From Acidobacterium sp. S8 (GTDB lineage Bacteria; Acidobacteriota; Terriglobia; Terriglobales; Acidobacteriaceae), in assembly GCF_009765985.1 (NCBI RefSeq), contig NZ_LMUM01000016.1, positions 1-64,000 of the forward strand: a stretch of DNA of 64,000 nucleotides, written 5' to 3'. This document shows positions 54,727 to 63,603 of the stretch, one piece after another. Both the position numbers and the translations under genes were made by a program. Numbering within the stretch: position 1 is the first letter of the stretch; each line of letters opens with the position of its first letter. The notes under the pieces are model-generated. The model did no database searches, was not told the DNA's origin, and saw only the letters and a list, made by a program, of their open reading frames with translations.

Positions 54727-56646
54727 GTGATCCAAATGATTCACCGCGCGAGCAGGAAAGCACGGCTCTTTTTACTCCTCTCGGGCGCCGCGCTTTTGTC
54801 GACCCCCAGATCGCTTCCGGCTCAGCAGCCCGACCGAGCCTGGTTGCAGAAGGTGCGCATCGCCGCTTACCCGTTGACCCCCAAAAATGCAGAACAGATT
54901 GTCCAGCAGGCACAGGCCAGCGGCGTCTACGGAATTGAAGTGGATAATGACATCCCTGGCCGATACGAGAGCCTTTGGAATCCCAGCGAAAAGCTAGAGG
55001 CCATCCGTCTTGTCGCCGCTGCGGCCCATCGCGTAAACAATAAGGCGTTCGTCTATATTGCGGGATTCGAATGTATTTCCGCCCATGCGGACAGCCCGCA
55101 TACCCTGGCCAAAGAGCACCCGCAGTGGTTGCAGCGCAAGCTTTCCGGCGAGCCGGCTGTTTTTGATACCAAGGCCGCGTTTTGGATAGCCAAAGGGGAA
55201 GAGGACGTGTGGGTCAGTCCGTATGCAGCGGATTGGCGCAAGATGTACATGGAGCGCATCCGCCAGATCGCAGCTACCGGCATCGATGGCATTTATGTCG
55301 ACATCCCCTACTGGATGACCCACTTCACCGGATGGGAAGATAGCTGGGCGAGCTTCGATGACAATACAGTCGCGGCGTTCCGGGCACAAACTGGTCTCGA
55401 TGCGCGCAAGGACATAAAGCTGGGAGATACTGCTGATCCAGGCTTTCGCAAGTGGGTCGAATTCCGCATTCAGACCATCACCGACTTTCTTGCGGAGATT
55501 CTCAGCAACGCCGTCGCTGTCAACCCGTCGATATCGCTTATCCCTGAGATCTATCCTGGTATCGAAGCGGAGGCACCTCGGGTTGGCGCGGATGTCTACC
55601 AACTTTATCCGCAGGTTGACGCGATTGCCCATGAATACGAATTCGGCGAGAGTGAAGATCACACGGCAGCCTCGCGCACCCCTCTGGATTGGTTTCAATA
55701 TCAGATTGGCATTCGTAGCTTTCGTGCTTTCGCCGGCGACAAGCCGACATGGATCCTCAACTACTCATGGGATGGGGCGGCCCATGTGGCCCCCCGGGAT
55801 GCCATGCTCAATCTGGCCATGTCGGAGTTAATGGCGGGGGCGAATTTTTGGGATGCAAAAGGGCATGTTATGTCCGGCTCGAATGACCTGGCGACGCGCA
55901 TCGAGATCTTCAAATGGGTTGCCGCTCATGAGGATATCTTCGGTGTGCACCGCGAACCTACCGGTGAGGTCGGCGTGTACTTCTCCGACACCACGCGGAA
56001 CTTCTATCCCCGAGACTTTGTCGCTTCGTATCGAGGTGTGCTGCTGCTTTTGCTGCGGAATCACATCCAGTTCAGAATTGTGACCCCGCGAACCGTGAAT
56101 AGCTTTGATCGACAGGTACTCATTCTTCCTGACGTCCGTGTCATGAGCGATGCAGAATCAAACGCCATACACCGATTTTCTGCGCACGGTGGCCGAGTGA
56201 TCATGACTGGCCAGGCTGAAGCAAAGTTGAACGATTTGAGCAACGCAGTTCGGTATCCTGATGCTCCAGAGCGCGCGTACTTAAAAAATGCGGAGACGGA
56301 CTTCAGCAGCCCCGATTCCCCATGGGCGATCGATTTCCTCCGTTCCCTCCATCTCTCCGACAAGGTCGAAGTCACGGCATCACGAAACCTCGTAGCTCAC
56401 GTCGCAACGATCGGCAGGCGTCAGTTCATATTCCTCGCGAACTTCGATGGCCTGAAGGCCGGCGAGGTAGCGACGCCGCGCACACAACACGATATACAGA
56501 TTACGTTGCAAGCGCCCCCGGGTACGCAACTCCACATCCTTCCATTCCTGGGAGTTGAGTCGAGGATCTCCGGAAAGCAACGGGGCGGCCAGATGCGGTT
56601 TACGCTTCCATCCGTCGAACGAGGGGCGATCGCATGGATCAACTGA
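54727..56646 (+). CDS. Exported TIM-barrel glycosidase-like protein
   Basis: 639 residues; signal peptide LFLLLSGAALLSTPRSLPAQ. GTG 54727 or ATG 54736 may be the start. The N-terminal barrel reads KVRIAAYPLTPKNAEQIVQQ, RQIAATGIDGIYVDIPYWMT and INPSISLIPEIYPG-type strands, with Asp and Glu candidates at the strand ends. The middle to C-terminal part resembles a beta-galactosidase trimerisation (glutamine-amidotransferase-like) domain (QVLILPDVRVMSDAESNAIH; FSAHGGRVIMTGQA) and a beta-sandwich end. Overall layout resembles GH42 or hypothetical glycosidases. It follows the TonB receptor by 39 bases. Confidence 0.75.
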   Translation: MIQMIHRASRKARLFLLLSGAALLSTPRSLPAQQPDRAWLQKVRIAAYPLTPKNAEQIVQQAQASGVYGIEVDNDIPGRYESLWNPSEKLEAIRLVAAAAHRVNNKAFVYIAGFECISAHADSPHTLAKEHPQWLQRKLSGEPAVFDTKAAFWIAKGEEDVWVSPYAADWRKMYMERIRQIAATGIDGIYVDIPYWMTHFTGWEDSWASFDDNTVAAFRAQTGLDARKDIKLGDTADPGFRKWVEFRIQTITDFLAEILSNAVAVNPSISLIPEIYPGIEAEAPRVGADVYQLYPQVDAIAHEYEFGESEDHTAASRTPLDWFQYQIGIRSFRAFAGDKPTWILNYSWDGAAHVAPRDAMLNLAMSELMAGANFWDAKGHVMSGSNDLATRIEIFKWVAAHEDIFGVHREPTGEVGVYFSDTTRNFYPRDFVASYRGVLLLLLRNHIQFRIVTPRTVNSFDRQVLILPDVRVMSDAESNAIHRFSAHGGRVIMTGQAEAKLNDLSNAVRYPDAPERAYLKNAETDFSSPDSPWAIDFLRSLHLSDKVEVTASRNLVAHVATIGRRQFIFLANFDGLKAGEVATPRTQHDIQITLQAPPGTQLHILPFLGVESRISGKQRGGQMRFTLPSVERGAIAWIN

Positions 56647-56690
56647 TTAACCTCAAAACTTCACGGCGCCAGGTGTAAATAGACTCCTTC

Positions 56691-58196
56691 CTATTTTGTT
56701 TGGTAGCAGCCGATGTCTATGTTTCCGGATTTGACGCGCGGTGAGCCTTCAAGATCCAGTTCTCCCACCGGCACTTTGTCGGACGTGCCAGCAGCAATCG
56801 CGGGAGAATCTGATCGCAGATGAAAATCCTTGGGAGCATCAACAAAATGCGGATCCAGAAAACGGGAATGACGGTCATTCCCCGTTGACTGAACATAGTT
56901 GTCGAATCCTGTCATAGCGGCGGAAGACGCTCCCCATTTGCTCGCCTTTGATCCGGAGGCGCAGTAATAAAGGTTGTGATCGACAATGACGGGCGGCTGG
57001 CTTTTATTAGTCTGCGATTTGTTCACCGTGAGAAGGCAGCGGGGCCCCGCGTAGACTATGTTGTTGACAAAAATATTGTCCGTCATGTTCCACTGCATCT
57101 GGAATTCACCAGATCCTGTGCCCGACGTATCGTTGTCGTAGAGCGTGTTGTTAACCACGGTGCAATGCTCTGTGTGTCCGCGCTCAGGCGCATAACCTCC
57201 GATGGAAACACCGGCGGTATGGCCGTGATAGATAAGGTTATTTCGTGCAGTGATGTAACTGGTGGCGCGGTCCTTGTGCTCACTGGCCAGTTCGATTCCA
57301 AAATCCACATCATGGATGACATTCTGTTCGATCAGGACTCTGGTGCCACCGTCTACGTAAATACCATCGGAAGATTCATCATTGCCATATGCCGGATTGC
57401 CGCGCGATGTAATGTTGTAAACCAGATTGCCGCTCACCACTCCGTCGCGCGCCTGGTCAACTGCTGGGTCGGGAGCGGTGCGCTCGAAACCGATGACGTC
57501 GATTCCGATGTTGTTGTTGTCGTGGACAACATTGCGCGTAATGCGGAAGTTCGTGACGTTCCCATTCACTACGAGCGATTCGCTTGAACCGGTCTTGAGA
57601 TGATGCACTTCGTTGCCGTCTATGACCAGTTCACTAATAGGGGTCTTGGAGTCGGTACCGTATACAGCAATGCCAAACGCGTTGGCTCCGTGCCCCGGAC
57701 CATCGCGCCCGTCAAACGTCTGCTCAATATGATGGACGTTATTCTTTAGCAGTTCTATATGGGATCCGGCACCCATAACACTGATGCCCAATGGAGTGAG
57801 CTGATGTTCGGCGGTGCGGTAGTTGCGAATTTCAAAGCCTTCAACCCTGACGTAACTCTTGTTGTGAATAGTCAATATCGCGCTTCTGCCATTGGGAGTA
57901 AGACCCTCTGCGTCGAGGACAGCCCTCTCTCCGGGATAGCTTCGAAAAGTAATGTATCCATCCGTGGGGTTGCCTGATGCGCTGATGGTTACGCGCTCTT
58001 CGTAAATTCCACCTCGCACATTGACGGTACTACCCGCGCGCACAGTATCTGCGGCATGTTGAATGGTGCGCCAAGGTGACGTTTGTGTGCCGGGATTCAA
58101 ATCATTCCCGGTATTCGATACGTAGAAGGAGGAGCTGGATTGGCCAAAGGCTCCGGATACGCACACCGATAACATAATAAGGGACAGAAATTTCAC
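56691..58196 (-). CDS. Secreted right-handed beta-helix protein
   Basis: About 501 residues. GTG 58196 with AGAGGACGAGC upstream starts right at the signal peptide (VKFLSLIMLSVCVSGAFGQS). DUF1565-like opening (FYVSNTGNDLNPGTQTSPWR; TIQHAADTVRAGSTVNVRGG) and repeated beta-helix coils (VEGFEIRNYRT, IELLKNNVHHIEQ, ELVIDGNEVHHLKT, NFRITRNVVHDNNNIG, VSGNLVYNITSRG, YITARNNLIYHGHT). This fold is typical of pectate lyases and other polysaccharide-active enzymes. No lyase calcium motif is obvious, so substrate binding or hydrolase activity is open. It lies on the minus strand, after the alpha-galactosidase. Confidence 0.88.
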   Translation of the reverse strand: MKFLSLIMLSVCVSGAFGQSSSSFYVSNTGNDLNPGTQTSPWRTIQHAADTVRAGSTVNVRGGIYEERVTISASGNPTDGYITFRSYPGERAVLDAEGLTPNGRSAILTIHNKSYVRVEGFEIRNYRTAEHQLTPLGISVMGAGSHIELLKNNVHHIEQTFDGRDGPGHGANAFGIAVYGTDSKTPISELVIDGNEVHHLKTGSSESLVVNGNVTNFRITRNVVHDNNNIGIDVIGFERTAPDPAVDQARDGVVSGNLVYNITSRGNPAYGNDESSDGIYVDGGTRVLIEQNVIHDVDFGIELASEHKDRATSYITARNNLIYHGHTAGVSIGGYAPERGHTEHCTVVNNTLYDNDTSGTGSGEFQMQWNMTDNIFVNNIVYAGPRCLLTVNKSQTNKSQPPVIVDHNLYYCASGSKASKWGASSAAMTGFDNYVQSTGNDRHSRFLDPHFVDAPKDFHLRSDSPAIAAGTSDKVPVGELDLEGSPRVKSGNIDIGCYQTK

Positions 58197-58239
58197 GCTC
58201 GTCCTCTCAAGAACACACAACGCCAGTTTGTAAGACTGT

Positions 58240-60441
58240 TCATTGCGGCTGCGCCTCTATAAGCAAATTGCCGGTGAATTCGATCGGCAGATGCGCGTTG
58301 TGTCCTGACACTATCCCCAGGCTTTTTCCTGTAAGGTAGTCCACGACACTGTAGTTCCGGTCTTCGAGGCCGCGCAGTTCGACTGCCCCTTTCCACTGTT
58401 TTGCAAAAAAGGCGTAATACATGGTCCGGTCTTTGCGGATGACATGCGTCTCCGGCAGATCGAAGCCGATGTCATAGAGCTGCCCCAGATATTGTCCTTT
58501 GGACAACATCTTTTCCCGATAGATGCGAAGCCATTTTTCAAATTCCTTCTCGCGCTCAGGAGTCAGATCGGATTTGCCGTGCTTTGTGACTAAAGACGGA
58601 AGAACAAACTGCGTTCCCACGACGCCTCCTACTCCCACAGTGGACGCAAAGTCATTGCCGCCATCGCTGAGTTCGACGTGATCGCCGAAGAATGGAACGT
58701 TGTCTCCCATCAGGGCCTTTAACGTTTTAGCCTTGGAGCGAACCTGAAAGGAACTTTCCGGGTCGGAAGCCACCGACATATTGAAGTGCGGCATGGTGAA
58801 AAAAGAGTACGCCGTGCCGCAGGGGCAGAATTCCACTAGCGCCCCAGGTTTTACAGACTGTGCGGTATCGTAGATTGCGCGAAAGAAATCCGGCAGAGCT
58901 TCGACCGAATCCTCCGGTTGCGCATGATGGTGAGCATGGTTATAGCAGGCCGGAACTCCGTTCATGTCCTGACCATCTAGCTTCAGTCCGTCAAATCCCC
59001 AATCGACCAATATCTTTTTGACCAATGCCTTGTGGTACTCCACGACGCGGTGATCCGCTGGACACAAATAGTAGGAGTTCCACCAGGAAACTTTTCTCCT
59101 GGATCCGTCGCGATTCAACAACTCGTAGTCGGGATGATCCCGCAGCAATTGCGAGCCTGGCACCGCGCTGAGCGGTGACCACCAGAGCTGGGCCTTGAAT
59201 CCTTCCTGGTGAATACGGTCAACCAGGGCCTTCATGTCTGCGTCTCCATGTGGGAATTTCTTGGGATCAAGCGCCCAATCGCCCACATTGTTCTGCCAAC
59301 CGTCGTCAAGAGTGACCCACTTAAATCCCAGTCGCTTCGCCGTCGGAAGTGTGTCGTACACCTGCTTAGGCTGAACGGATCGGCCATATCCCCATGCGCA
59401 CCAAATGGCGCCGAAAGCGGCATCGGGAGCTGTCGCCATTTGGAAACCTTCTTTCGTCATGAAGCGCCGATAGTCGACGAGCGCGCGGAAGTAGTCTCCC
59501 TGGTGGACGGCGACGAAGGTGCGAAAAGTATGAAAACTTTCGCCGGGGCTTAATGAGATGGCTTTGGCGAAACGTACGGCGATTTCAGCGTGTAGAGCAT
59601 CGGGCATCGATACAGGCAAGGAAACGAGCTTCGGCCGCGGCTCGACGTGTCCCACAGCTATTCCAACGTCCCGCCGCCAGACATCGACTATCGGCGTGCC
59701 GCCCCCATAGTCGCTGGCATTCATGCCTTGATAATTTTCCTGTCGAAAATTGGTGTGAAGCGGTACGACCCAGTTGGGACGTTTCTCGTAGGAGCCACTC
59801 TGGTAAGACCAGAAAGCTTGCCCGCCCACACCGGATTGGGCGCTCACCGTGTATGAGTTGTTGGTCCAACTTTTGATCACGAGCTTCGAGGTTCCGGTAT
59901 TGGTGTACTGGACATCAAAGAACGCCATCGCGGGAAAGTCGTTGTATATCGTGACGGAGACCCTCTTTGTGAGGGCGCCTGCCTTTCCCTCCACGGTGAG
60001 CCGCTCGCCTTCACCGAAAGCGTCTTTTGTGTGCTCGTGTGTTTGCGAGGTCAGAAGGAATCCGGTCCAGAGCTTATCGGCGGTTGTCACAGTCTCAGAA
60101 GCCGTGAATGGCCCCAACACGGTTTCCTTCTTATCGAAACAGGCAACCACCCGGCTGCGCAGGTGGTTGTCGAACTCAATGCGGACCTTGCCGCCTTGAA
60201 TTCGAGGATTACCGCCGGGTACATCCGTCGCTGCTGCGAATGAAGAAACTGCAAACACACTGACGAAAACAATCCAAAGCCTGGCTGCCGCCACTGATTT
60301 CAATCTTCGGAACAGGTCATTGTCAGATTGCAAAATCACAATTTTCGGTGAACGCACAGGATTGTCCTTGACTACAGCCAACAATGTAAAGAAAGATGTA
60401 ACGAAATAAAGCGTAAGAGCTTGTAATACAAGGAAAGACAC
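58240..60441 (-). CDS. Alpha-galactosidase, GH36-like
   Basis: 733 residues in the open frame from GTG 60441; a signal peptide (LWIVFVSVFAVSSFAAA) suggests the true start could be GTG 60294. N-terminal beta-sandwich, then a GH36-type TIM barrel: WCAWGYGRSVQPKQVYDTLP, LGFKWVTLDDGWQNNVGDW, GFKAQLWWSPLSAVPG, nucleophile Asp489 in GFDGLKLDGQDMN, acid/base Asp in MSVASDPESSFQ, and a C-terminal beta-domain. Releases alpha-galactosyl units from oligosaccharides or galactomannan. It is divergent from the gene at 60729 and followed by the beta-helix gene with a 44-base gap, so these two are probably one unit. Confidence 0.9.
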   Translation of the reverse strand: MSFLVLQALTLYFVTSFFTLLAVVKDNPVRSPKIVILQSDNDLFRRLKSVAAARLWIVFVSVFAVSSFAAATDVPGGNPRIQGGKVRIEFDNHLRSRVVACFDKKETVLGPFTASETVTTADKLWTGFLLTSQTHEHTKDAFGEGERLTVEGKAGALTKRVSVTIYNDFPAMAFFDVQYTNTGTSKLVIKSWTNNSYTVSAQSGVGGQAFWSYQSGSYEKRPNWVVPLHTNFRQENYQGMNASDYGGGTPIVDVWRRDVGIAVGHVEPRPKLVSLPVSMPDALHAEIAVRFAKAISLSPGESFHTFRTFVAVHQGDYFRALVDYRRFMTKEGFQMATAPDAAFGAIWCAWGYGRSVQPKQVYDTLPTAKRLGFKWVTLDDGWQNNVGDWALDPKKFPHGDADMKALVDRIHQEGFKAQLWWSPLSAVPGSQLLRDHPDYELLNRDGSRRKVSWWNSYYLCPADHRVVEYHKALVKKILVDWGFDGLKLDGQDMNGVPACYNHAHHHAQPEDSVEALPDFFRAIYDTAQSVKPGALVEFCPCGTAYSFFTMPHFNMSVASDPESSFQVRSKAKTLKALMGDNVPFFGDHVELSDGGNDFASTVGVGGVVGTQFVLPSLVTKHGKSDLTPEREKEFEKWLRIYREKMLSKGQYLGQLYDIGFDLPETHVIRKDRTMYYAFFAKQWKGAVELRGLEDRNYSVVDYLTGKSLGIVSGHNAHLPIEFTGNLLIEAQPQ

Positions 60442-60728
60442 GCATAGTCAATGGATTTTGGATCGACAGAGATGGGCAGGTATGCATCTTGTATGCGTGG
60501 ATGTGGATTGTATTCTCGCCATCTTTCGGAACCCGCTGATAACCTTTTAAACAGCTTTTATCAAGAGGTCATTGAAGGATTTAACGCCTGTGCTGGAAAA
60601 CGAAAGTAAAACCCTATAAACAGTAATATTTCGACAGTTTGCTGAAAGATGTAAATTTCCTATTGAAATTGGAGTTCCAGGACATTCGGTCGAATGTATT
60701 CGAACCATAGGTGAGGAAATCACTCCAA

Positions 60729-62306
60729 ATGCAACGTAGAGACTTTCTAAAGAGCACTGTCGCTGCTGCGGTAGCTGCAGAACTTGGAATGGGTAAAGCG
60801 CAGGCCAAAGTGCCCGCTCACAATTGGGGAAAGTTCGACTATGGCTCCGGGCCTCAGGTGACGGATCGGCTCAATCAAGGCCCGTTCCCTCAATATCCAC
60901 CGGATGCGGTTATCCCCACTGACGATGTGGTGATGACTACTACTCCATCGGAAGGCGCCGTGCCGAACTATGGCATGGGACTCGTCACCTATATCACAGC
61001 AGACAGTGGCACCGAGGAAATCAAATCAGACAATATTCCGCAAGCAATTGAGGATTTAGCTCGTTTTCCATTAGGCCAGCAGCTTTACATCCGTCCGACG
61101 TGGAGGGAAGTGCAGCCGAGGCCCGGGCGCCTGGAGTTGCCCGATTATGTGAAGCTGGTTTTTGAAGCGGCGAAGAAAAACAACAAGCGTGTCGGATTGC
61201 GGATTCAGATGTCCGCTCCTGACTACACGCACGAAGCAGCCCTGCCAGATTTTGTTCTCGATAAAGTGCCGAAAGTAAATCTCGTTGTTAGCGATCAAGA
61301 AAGCAGCGCGGACGGGAAAAGGTTTTTGGAGAATCCGCACTCGCGTTATCAACCCCGGTTTGACCATCCTTTTTTCCAGCAGGCATTCAAAGAACTGGTT
61401 GAACAATTGGCAGCGGAATTCAATGGCAACCCGCTCATCGAATTTATCGACACCTTTATGTACGGCTTCTGGGGCGAGGGGCACACGTGGCCATTCGCCA
61501 ACAATCCTTTCCCAAACTACCAGACAGCAGAGCGGACCTGGATGAATATGCTCGAAGTCCAACTCGAGCACTTTTCGAAGACTCCTTTGCTCACCAATAC
61601 GCAACCGGACTTCAGCCGGGTTGGTAATTCAGAACTGCTGGACCGCACGGTCCGCAGCAACAATTGGATTCGAAGTGACACAATCTTTATCGAGAACGAG
61701 CAGATTGAAGCGCTCAGCAATCGGCCGCCCTGGATTGCCGCATTACTCGAGCAAGGGCTTCCCGGGAAACCTCCTGATCCGGGCGCGGCATATGAAGGGA
61801 TATCTCCGGCAGAAAACATGATTGCTCATGTGATCGATGTCGGGGCGAATTACTTTTCGCTCTGGAACTTTCACCAGATCAATGCAAAGAATCTGATGAG
61901 CTACTACCAGGCTTATCCGGCAGCGTTCGACCGAATTAGTCGCCGGATTGGGTATCGGGTGAGGCCGTCTTTTATCTGGAGCTATAGGGACGACAGTTAT
62001 CAAGGGTTGATTATCGGTTTCGCAAATGACGGCATCGCGGGTGTACCAGGTGTATTGAGAGTAACTGTGGAGAGCCAGGACGGAAAGGTACTCAAGAGCG
62101 GTTGTCTGGACGCCGGTTATCCGTTGCCGGGCAAGATTCGGCAGGCACAGTTCGTGCTTCCGAACGTCGTAGATTGGAAAGGATTGAAACTTAGAGCTGA
62201 GATTGAGGTAAAGGGAATGCGCTATCCCGTGCGGTGGGCTTGTCACCAGAAGCTGAACGATGATGGCTCGCTCACACTGCGTCCCAACCTCCGTCGGCAG
62301 GTCTAG
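60729..62306 (+). CDS. Tat-exported DUF4832-like glycosidase-type protein
   Basis: About 525 residues starting at ATG 60729, on a Tat signal (MQRRDFLKSTVAAAVAAEL). TIM-barrel-like body: YIRPTWREVQPRPGRLELPD matches the YLRWYWSTLEPEHGKFRW strand of the DUF4832 protein at 47716; KNNKRVGLRIQMSAPDY, FIDTFMYGFWGEGHTWPFAN (a WGEG acidic motif) and the C-terminal beta-sandwich (GLIIGFANDGIAGVPGVLRV) follow. Unlike its two relatives at 46-49 kb, this gene is intact. Possibly a glycoside hydrolase; the catalytic residues are not proven. It shares the upstream region with the alpha-galactosidase. Confidence 0.72.
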   Translation: MQRRDFLKSTVAAAVAAELGMGKAQAKVPAHNWGKFDYGSGPQVTDRLNQGPFPQYPPDAVIPTDDVVMTTTPSEGAVPNYGMGLVTYITADSGTEEIKSDNIPQAIEDLARFPLGQQLYIRPTWREVQPRPGRLELPDYVKLVFEAAKKNNKRVGLRIQMSAPDYTHEAALPDFVLDKVPKVNLVVSDQESSADGKRFLENPHSRYQPRFDHPFFQQAFKELVEQLAAEFNGNPLIEFIDTFMYGFWGEGHTWPFANNPFPNYQTAERTWMNMLEVQLEHFSKTPLLTNTQPDFSRVGNSELLDRTVRSNNWIRSDTIFIENEQIEALSNRPPWIAALLEQGLPGKPPDPGAAYEGISPAENMIAHVIDVGANYFSLWNFHQINAKNLMSYYQAYPAAFDRISRRIGYRVRPSFIWSYRDDSYQGLIIGFANDGIAGVPGVLRVTVESQDGKVLKSGCLDAGYPLPGKIRQAQFVLPNVVDWKGLKLRAEIEVKGMRYPVRWACHQKLNDDGSLTLRPNLRRQV

Positions 62307-62454
62307 GCTACGATTGCTCTGATCCAAGAGACGCTCGTCTTAGCTACCTTTGCAGTCGCGTGGCGGAGCATGCATTTACGCCGAATCTTGACGCTCACCG
62401 CAAGGTAAACAACGATTCCGAAAAAAGGGATCGCTGGTTTGGGAAAATTCTCAC

Positions 62455-62471
62455 GATTATTGTGAATAATC
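62455..62471. promoter_or_regulatory. Perfect palindrome before the amidohydrolase pair
   Basis: GATTATT-GTG-AATAATC with exact seven-base arms, followed at once by TTGACT (62473-62478), a possible -35. It lies about 117 bases before ATG 62588. A regulator site is likely, but no matching regulator is in the window. Confidence 0.5.
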
Positions 62472-62587
62472 ATTGACTTATGACGAGGCTGTTATCACCG
62501 ATCTGAAATGAATCAGGCAGCAGTTACGAAGCGAGCCTGTCGGACGTACTTCACTGCAGCAAATCTGAAGGACGAAATGAGAAATCA

Positions 62588-63499
62588 ATGAAGCCGTTTC
62601 ACCGATTGGGGGCATTGCTCTTTACATTTTCGGTCGTAATTTCAGCGTTAGCGCAAGCCGGCACTCCAAGGCTGATCGACGTTCATATACATTACAACGG
62701 CGAGCCAGGTGTTTTGGAGAAGCTTCTCGTTAAGTTGAACGCCGTCGATGGAATGGCAATATTGCTGACAACGCCTCAAGGATTGCCTGAGGCAACTAGA
62801 TTTATCCGAGAGCACCCGGATCGTTTCGTCGGGTTTGGAGATGTGAAATTAGACGACGTGAACGTCCTGGATGAGATCGACAGATTTCATCAGGCAGGCT
62901 TTCGTGGCTTAGGCGAAATTACCTCTACACTGAAGAACTACGATGACCGTTCCTACTGGCCTATCTATGATCGTGCCGACAGATACCACATGCTTCTTCT
63001 CTTCCATACAGGTATTGTCAACCGACTACACCCAGAACAGCCAGCTGACATCAGTTTCGACCGAAGTCGCGTGACTCGTCTTGATCTGATCGCGCGGCAC
63101 TGGCCGAAGCTGACGATTATCGGCGCTCATCTTGGAAATCCTGATTATGCCGAAGCAGCCGAAATTGGTAGATGGGATCCAAATCTATATTTTGATGTTT
63201 CGGGAACGACTCTTCTCAAGAAGAAGAACGACTACCGTTTCTTCCAGTCGATTTTCTGGTGGAGCGGTCTCGTCAGTCCTCATACACCGAAGAACGGGGC
63301 GAACGCCTTTGAGAAGCTCGTCTTCGGTTCGGATGTCTTCAATGGAGAACTTGATGAGTTCGATGGTGCGTTGTCGCGTTATCACGCCATGCTGGATGCG
63401 TGTGAGGTTCCGCAGAAGTCACAGGAGGAGATTTTCTCTGGAACGATGTGGAACATTCTTCAACAGCAGGCAAGGGAAATGGCGGCAGATAGGCAGTAA
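62588..63499 (+). CDS. Exported amidohydrolase
   Basis: 303 residues. Signal peptide (LGALLFTFSVVISALAQ), then the Amidohydrolase_2 barrel: metal motif RLIDVHIHYNGEPG, GFRGLGEITSTLKNYDDRSY, second-site HMLLLFHTGIVNRLH (His), LTIIGAHLGNPDYAEA (His) and KLVFGSDVFNGELDEF (metal Asp). Similar to the gene at 49195 and to the cut-off one that follows, so it probably hydrolyses a lactone or a related ring product of catabolism. The next gene starts 104 bases later. Confidence 0.88.
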   Translation: MKPFHRLGALLFTFSVVISALAQAGTPRLIDVHIHYNGEPGVLEKLLVKLNAVDGMAILLTTPQGLPEATRFIREHPDRFVGFGDVKLDDVNVLDEIDRFHQAGFRGLGEITSTLKNYDDRSYWPIYDRADRYHMLLLFHTGIVNRLHPEQPADISFDRSRVTRLDLIARHWPKLTIIGAHLGNPDYAEAAEIGRWDPNLYFDVSGTTLLKKKNDYRFFQSIFWWSGLVSPHTPKNGANAFEKLVFGSDVFNGELDEFDGALSRYHAMLDACEVPQKSQEEIFSGTMWNILQQQAREMAADRQ

Positions 63500-63603
63500 C
63501 AAACGAGACGCTTCAGTGATCATGCTTCATTGGCGGCAGGATTCTGACTCTGCCAGCTGGGGAACAAACCTGCTCTCCTGACCGATTCAAAGCGAGGCAC
63601 GAT

